The position numbers and the translations under genes are program-made. Under the pieces are notes generated by a model that did no database searches, was not told the DNA's origin, and saw only the letters and a list, made by a program, of their open reading frames with translations. Below are positions 59,306 through 63,212 of a stretch of DNA of 63,212 nucleotides, one piece after another. The stretch is from an uncultured Clostridia bacterium (GTDB lineage: Bacteria; Bacillota; Clostridia; Christensenellales; Borkfalkiaceae). Location of the stretch: positions 1 through 63,212 of the forward strand of contig CALDOZ010000012.1 in assembly GCA_937912025.1 (NCBI GenBank), written 5' to 3'. Within the stretch, counting starts at the first letter, position 1. Every line of letters starts with the position of its first letter.

Positions 59306-62300
59306 ATGGGTATAATTAAAATTAATGGTAAAAATAACGAAATTCAAGTAAAGCAAACAAATGAAACAAATTCCGCTGTAACGGTGGAAGAAAATCAAAC
59401 TAAATTATTAAAAAAACTATCAAAAAAAGAAAAAAGGTCGCCAGTATTAAGCGCCGACGACGAAAAGACAACTGAATATAGTAAAACGTACGTTTTAAAT
59501 AATAAAACGCGCAAAACAATAATACATTCAAGCCCAGTAAACTACTTTGACGAGACCGAAAAAGAATGGAAAGAAATAGATAACGAGTTTACTAAAAACT
59601 CTATTGGCTATCAAAGTAAAATGGGAAAATACAAATTAACTCTTAACTGTTTAGACGGTAGTTCCGACTTAATGATTAGCGGTAACGGTAAAAAACTTAG
59701 TTGGAAATTTTTAAATGCAACTAAAAAAAATATAAACGCAGTAAAAGTTAGTAAAGAAGGCAAGTTAGGCAAAGCGATTTATGAAAACATTTCAAGCGGA
59801 ATAGATTTAGAATATATTACGCAAAACAACAATTTAAAAGAAAATATTATAGTAAATAAAAAGCAAGACAAGTACGAATACTCTTTTAGTATAAAAACTG
59901 AAGCCTTAAAATTAAGACTTGGCGAAGACCAAAAATCAATTGAATTATACGACGAAATCACAAACAACGTAGAGTTTATTATTCCAGCGCCGTATATGTA
60001 CGACAAAAACGGCGCGCATAGTGACGACGTTAATTACGAAGTAACCAATACGGCAAACGGCGAATATGTGTTTACGGTAAAAGCGTCAAGCGAATGGATA
60101 AACAGTAACGAAGTAGTTTTACCCGTAACGATTGACCCGCAAATTTTAACGGCTCGCCCCGAAGTTATGTCGTTTAGTTACGCTCAGACAAACAAAGCCT
60201 CAGGCTATTACAATTCGTATATAAATAACTCGTTAAAAGTAGGTATAATCGGTGACGTTAAATATAAAGCAAAAATCACCATCAATAAACAAAAATTAGC
60301 CTTGAATACCGAACGCATTAAACGAATGAGATTGTACTTAACGTCAACTTATCAAACACATAACACGTTTATAGTAAACGGAGATAGCGAGAACCCGTAT
60401 ACTCAAAACTCAAAAGTATGCTCTTTTGATATTTTAGACGGTTTTACGTCGGCAAGCGATAGTTACGTTTTTGAATTAACACCAAGCGGTAATGACTACA
60501 CCGAGTTTTACGCGGTAAACGGAAATCGCCCGTATATCGAAATTGAATACGTTGCAGACGATTATATCAAGCACTACAAACGCTCTTACGACTTAGTAGG
60601 CGGAATAAGTGGCGAGTTTAACGTATCGACTGGCGAATTTAACGAAAGTTTTACGTCTATTTCAAGCGATAATTCAGCAATGGGAATACCTGTAACCCAC
60701 CACTTTAAACGTAGCGAGCAAGACTTTAACGTAGGCGATAATTTCCGCCTTAACCTTAACGAAACTTTTGAAAAGAACACAAACTCGCAAAGTGAAATGA
60801 CTTATATCTACACCGACGAGCGCGGTAATATGCACGGTTTTGAAAAGCACTATTACTATTACGTTGACGGCGTAAAAACTTACGTTAACAAAGAAAACGT
60901 AACGATTGAAAGCGACGGCGCGTTAAAGTATAACGACTACACCGTAGAAGTAGAGCATAGGTCAGACACAGGCTTAAAAGCGGTAACAACTTTTGACGGA
61001 CTTAAAAATATACAATTTTTTGAACACCGTAGCGATGAACAAAAACAACTTGAAGAGCAAATTAAGTCATATAAATCTACCCTTAAAGAGTTTGCAATTT
61101 ACAGTAAAGACACAAATGGTAACGTTACGTTAAGTTTTAAAGACGTTTTAGACAATAAAATTAGTTATGCTGAATTTATTGAAACTTTTGAAAGTAGCAA
61201 TAAAAATATGATTTTGACACCAGCGGACAACATACAACGCTACATGTTAATATGCGAAAAAGATAAAACAGGTAGAGTGTTTAGCAATACTAACGTTGTT
61301 AGAGAATTGCCAAAAGATTTATCAATGTACGAACAATTAGGCTCAATTTACGTTTCATTATATAGTTGTCAATCTAGATTACTCAACATTTTAAAAAATG
61401 TTGTTAATATGTCAGAGTCGCACTCAGTCTATGAAAATATTTCATCTTTATATATTGTTTATGAAAATTCTTGGGAAGATGATATAATTTCAACTACTGT
61501 ATACGGCGGAGATAACCCAAATACAGCAATTACTGGTGGCGAAATAATAGAATTATTAAGACAATATAATTTGTATATAACGTTAAAAAATAATCAATAT
61601 AGAGATATTAATTATTCATTGTCTAATATTCGTTATCAAATTGAGTTAATCGAAGACAAATCAACCGATTATTACCAAACTTTAACAACCTACTATAAAG
61701 AGTTGGTAAACTGTCAAGCAAAACTTGAAAAACTTAAAAAAGAAACCCCGGTAAACTTTATTACTGACGGAAAAATCTTTAAAGGTTATAACGAAAACGG
61801 TAGATTTGTAACTTTATTAGATAGTAGCGAAAATTACGCTGTTATCGAGTACGAAGATTACAAAATTAACGAAACTCAAAAAGGCGAAAGAATATCGCGC
61901 ATGTACGACCAAAACGGTAACGAAGTTAAGTTCAATTACGGTAAAACAAGTAATTTATTAACAAGTATTGTAGGCGTAAACGGTAAAAAAGTAACCTTTA
62001 ACTACAATTATTCTAGCAAAGACTTAACAAGCGTAAATTGGTACAGCAAAAATAAATTAACCTTTAGTTATAACAACTATGGCTATATTGAAAATATAGT
62101 TAAAGACGCAACTAAAGTAGTAACAACCCGAGCCAACGGCAAACTATGTGGTTTAACTTGGTATAACTTGCTAAAGTCAAGCCCTACTAAAATAGACGAT
62201 TTAGTAATATACTACGAGCAAAAAGCAAATACCAACGTACCAAAAGTAACGTTCGAGCATGAAAAAACAAAAGAAGTAGTAACACTTGACGGTTACGGAT

Positions 62301-63212
62301 ATTTATCTGGAATATACGTTCAAGACGACGGCATTTATACCAAAGTAGAAAAGCACGAGTACGTTCCGTATAGACTAAACAACTTAGTACAGTCTAATCC
62401 GCATTACAAAGTAACTACTGCTCCTAAAAAATTCTTATTCACTCAAGAATTACCACAAAACGAAAGCGAGTGGGACGTTGTAACCAAATTCTTAAACGAG
62501 TTTAATAAAGTAACAAAACAAACAACTTCTGAAGTAGATTACATAACAAAAAACGGCGTAACTTATTCTAAGAGCGAAGAAACTGTTTACGTTTATGACG
62601 ACGAGCAAAACTTAACTTCCGAAACTCTTACCGAAAAGCATAACCAAAAAAACGTTCCAGTTTACTATACTCGCACAACGACAACTAACTATTACTACAA
62701 TACTAAAAATCAGTTAGTAAAAACTGAAACTTACGTTAGCGGTAAAGAGTTAACTGACGGCGTGCAAATTGAAGAAAAGTATTACGACGTTAAAGGTAAC
62801 GTAGTTAAAGCGGTTAAGTATAATAGTTTAGACGCGTCTTCAAAACTCTATACTCAAACTGAGTACGACGAAAGCGGAAAAACTATTGCCGAATACGACC
62901 AAACAGGCGAAAACAAAACGACGTTAGACTATTTAGGCAATGCCGTTGCTAACGAAACTTTAGCAAACGGTAGCAAACTCGGTTACGGTAGAGATGCTGA
63001 CGACAGCGTAACGTCAATTACTCAATCTACGGCGGACGGCGAAGAAAACAGCACTCAAAAAATTTACGAAAACGGCTTAGTTAAAAAAGTAATAAGCGGT
63101 AACGTTGAAGTTGAGTATGACTACACCGAAAAGAATAAAATTTCTTCAGTAAAACTCAACGGTGTTGACAATTATATTAAATACGAGTATAATGATAATA
63201 TAACCGACGAAG
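59306..63212 (+). CDS. Rhs/YD-repeat family giant protein, 3' end outside the window
   Basis: Open from the ATG at 59306 (GGAGG upstream) to the window end, at least 1302 residues. The first ~450 residues are a soluble beta-rich N-terminal region (YSKTYVLNNKTRKTIIHSS, WKEIDNEF, IDPQI) like that in WapA/Rhs proteins. YD-type repeats appear from about residue 860 (ISRMYDQNGNEVKFNYG, KTIAEYDQTGENKTTLDYLG) and continue to the edge. Such proteins form a shell around a C-terminal toxin; that tip and any immunity gene lie beyond the window. There is no signal peptide, so export would need a dedicated system or the N-terminal region. Codon usage looks like the rest of the window. Confidence 0.85.
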   Translation, partial: MGIIKINGKNNEIQVKQTNETNSAVTVEENQTKLLKKLSKKEKRSPVLSADDEKTTEYSKTYVLNNKTRKTIIHSSPVNYFDETEKEWKEIDNEFTKNSIGYQSKMGKYKLTLNCLDGSSDLMISGNGKKLSWKFLNATKKNINAVKVSKEGKLGKAIYENISSGIDLEYITQNNNLKENIIVNKKQDKYEYSFSIKTEALKLRLGEDQKSIELYDEITNNVEFIIPAPYMYDKNGAHSDDVNYEVTNTANGEYVFTVKASSEWINSNEVVLPVTIDPQILTARPEVMSFSYAQTNKASGYYNSYINNSLKVGIIGDVKYKAKITINKQKLALNTERIKRMRLYLTSTYQTHNTFIVNGDSENPYTQNSKVCSFDILDGFTSASDSYVFELTPSGNDYTEFYAVNGNRPYIEIEYVADDYIKHYKRSYDLVGGISGEFNVSTGEFNESFTSISSDNSAMGIPVTHHFKRSEQDFNVGDNFRLNLNETFEKNTNSQSEMTYIYTDERGNMHGFEKHYYYYVDGVKTYVNKENVTIESDGALKYNDYTVEVEHRSDTGLKAVTTFDGLKNIQFFEHRSDEQKQLEEQIKSYKSTLKEFAIYSKDTNGNVTLSFKDVLDNKISYAEFIETFESSNKNMILTPADNIQRYMLICEKDKTGRVFSNTNVVRELPKDLSMYEQLGSIYVSLYSCQSRLLNILKNVVNMSESHSVYENISSLYIVYENSWEDDIISTTVYGGDNPNTAITGGEIIELLRQYNLYITLKNNQYRDINYSLSNIRYQIELIEDKSTDYYQTLTTYYKELVNCQAKLEKLKKETPVNFITDGKIFKGYNENGRFVTLLDSSENYAVIEYEDYKINETQKGERISRMYDQNGNEVKFNYGKTSNLLTSIVGVNGKKVTFNYNYSSKDLTSVNWYSKNKLTFSYNNYGYIENIVKDATKVVTTRANGKLCGLTWYNLLKSSPTKIDDLVIYYEQKANTNVPKVTFEHEKTKEVVTLDGYGYLSGIYVQDDGIYTKVEKHEYVPYRLNNLVQSNPHYKVTTAPKKFLFTQELPQNESEWDVVTKFLNEFNKVTKQTTSEVDYITKNGVTYSKSEETVYVYDDEQNLTSETLTEKHNQKNVPVYYTRTTTTNYYYNTKNQLVKTETYVSGKELTDGVQIEEKYYDVKGNVVKAVKYNSLDASSKLYTQTEYDESGKTIAEYDQTGENKTTLDYLGNAVANETLANGSKLGYGRDADDSVTSITQSTADGEENSTQKIYENGLVKKVISGNVEVEYDYTEKNKISSVKLNGVDNYIKYEYNDNITDE

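Noticed and set aside
59306..63212. Prophage or insertion element at the right end
   Set aside because: No integrase, transposase, attachment repeats or phage structural motifs are visible; base and codon use match the neighbours.

Overview
The window looks like a chromosome segment from an uncultured, low-GC, anaerobic Bacillota (Clostridia-type, probably gut-associated). This is inferred from the AT-rich sequence, AGGAGG-type ribosome binding sites, three T-box leaders, a THF riboswitch, a four-subunit 2-oxoacid:ferredoxin oxidoreductase, FakB/DegV, a SpoVB/MurJ-like flippase and Gram-positive regulators. No rRNA, tRNA, CRISPR array, transposase or clear prophage was seen. Left part (1-14.8 kb): a DegV protein; an AraC regulator divergent from a sugar oxidoreductase/kinase pair; a TetR regulator with a large unknown lipoprotein; a ROK-type kinase with an N-terminal extension; a polar amino-acid ABC importer whose ATPase has an unusual insert; two YwaF-like membrane proteins; and a CDF metal exporter. 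Middle part (14.9-44.8 kb): a housekeeping operon secA-HAD-prfB-tsaD; comFC with a LysM protein; a flippase; a THF-riboswitch-controlled folate ECF transporter; a complete aspartate-to-threonine operon with a threonine synthase/homoserine kinase fusion; feoAB; a MarR-controlled heterodimeric ABC exporter; and an ECF sigma/RsgI-like anti-sigma unit with two matching candidate autoregulated promoters. The most interesting part is 44.9-59.0 kb. Three consecutive transcription units each start with a consensus promoter and a T-box leader. By position in the specifier loop the specifiers read CTC (Leu), ATC (Ile) and GTA (Val). Each unit carries its own acyl-CoA synthetase: one fused to a TIM barrel and preceded by a LeuA-like protein lacking the catalytic metal ligands, and two fused to XRE-HTH plus cupin domains. 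The valine unit continues into a branched-chain aminotransferase, a ParA/MinD-like ATPase and a ferredoxin-dependent 2-oxoacid oxidoreductase. I infer a tRNA-controlled route that makes Leu, Ile and Val by activating isovalerate, 2-methylbutyrate and isobutyrate and reductively carboxylating the CoA esters, rather than a catabolic route. The right end (59.0-63.2 kb) is the start of a very large Rhs/YD-repeat protein behind a promoter with a LexA-like SOS box and a highly structured leader. It runs off the window. Non-coding DNA is rich in repeats. There is a ~100-bp dispersed element (five copies) whose stems covary around conserved internal-loop sequences. There is also a perfect 18-bp-arm palindrome present three times, a 51-52-bp tandem repeat, and a cluster of five hairpins.
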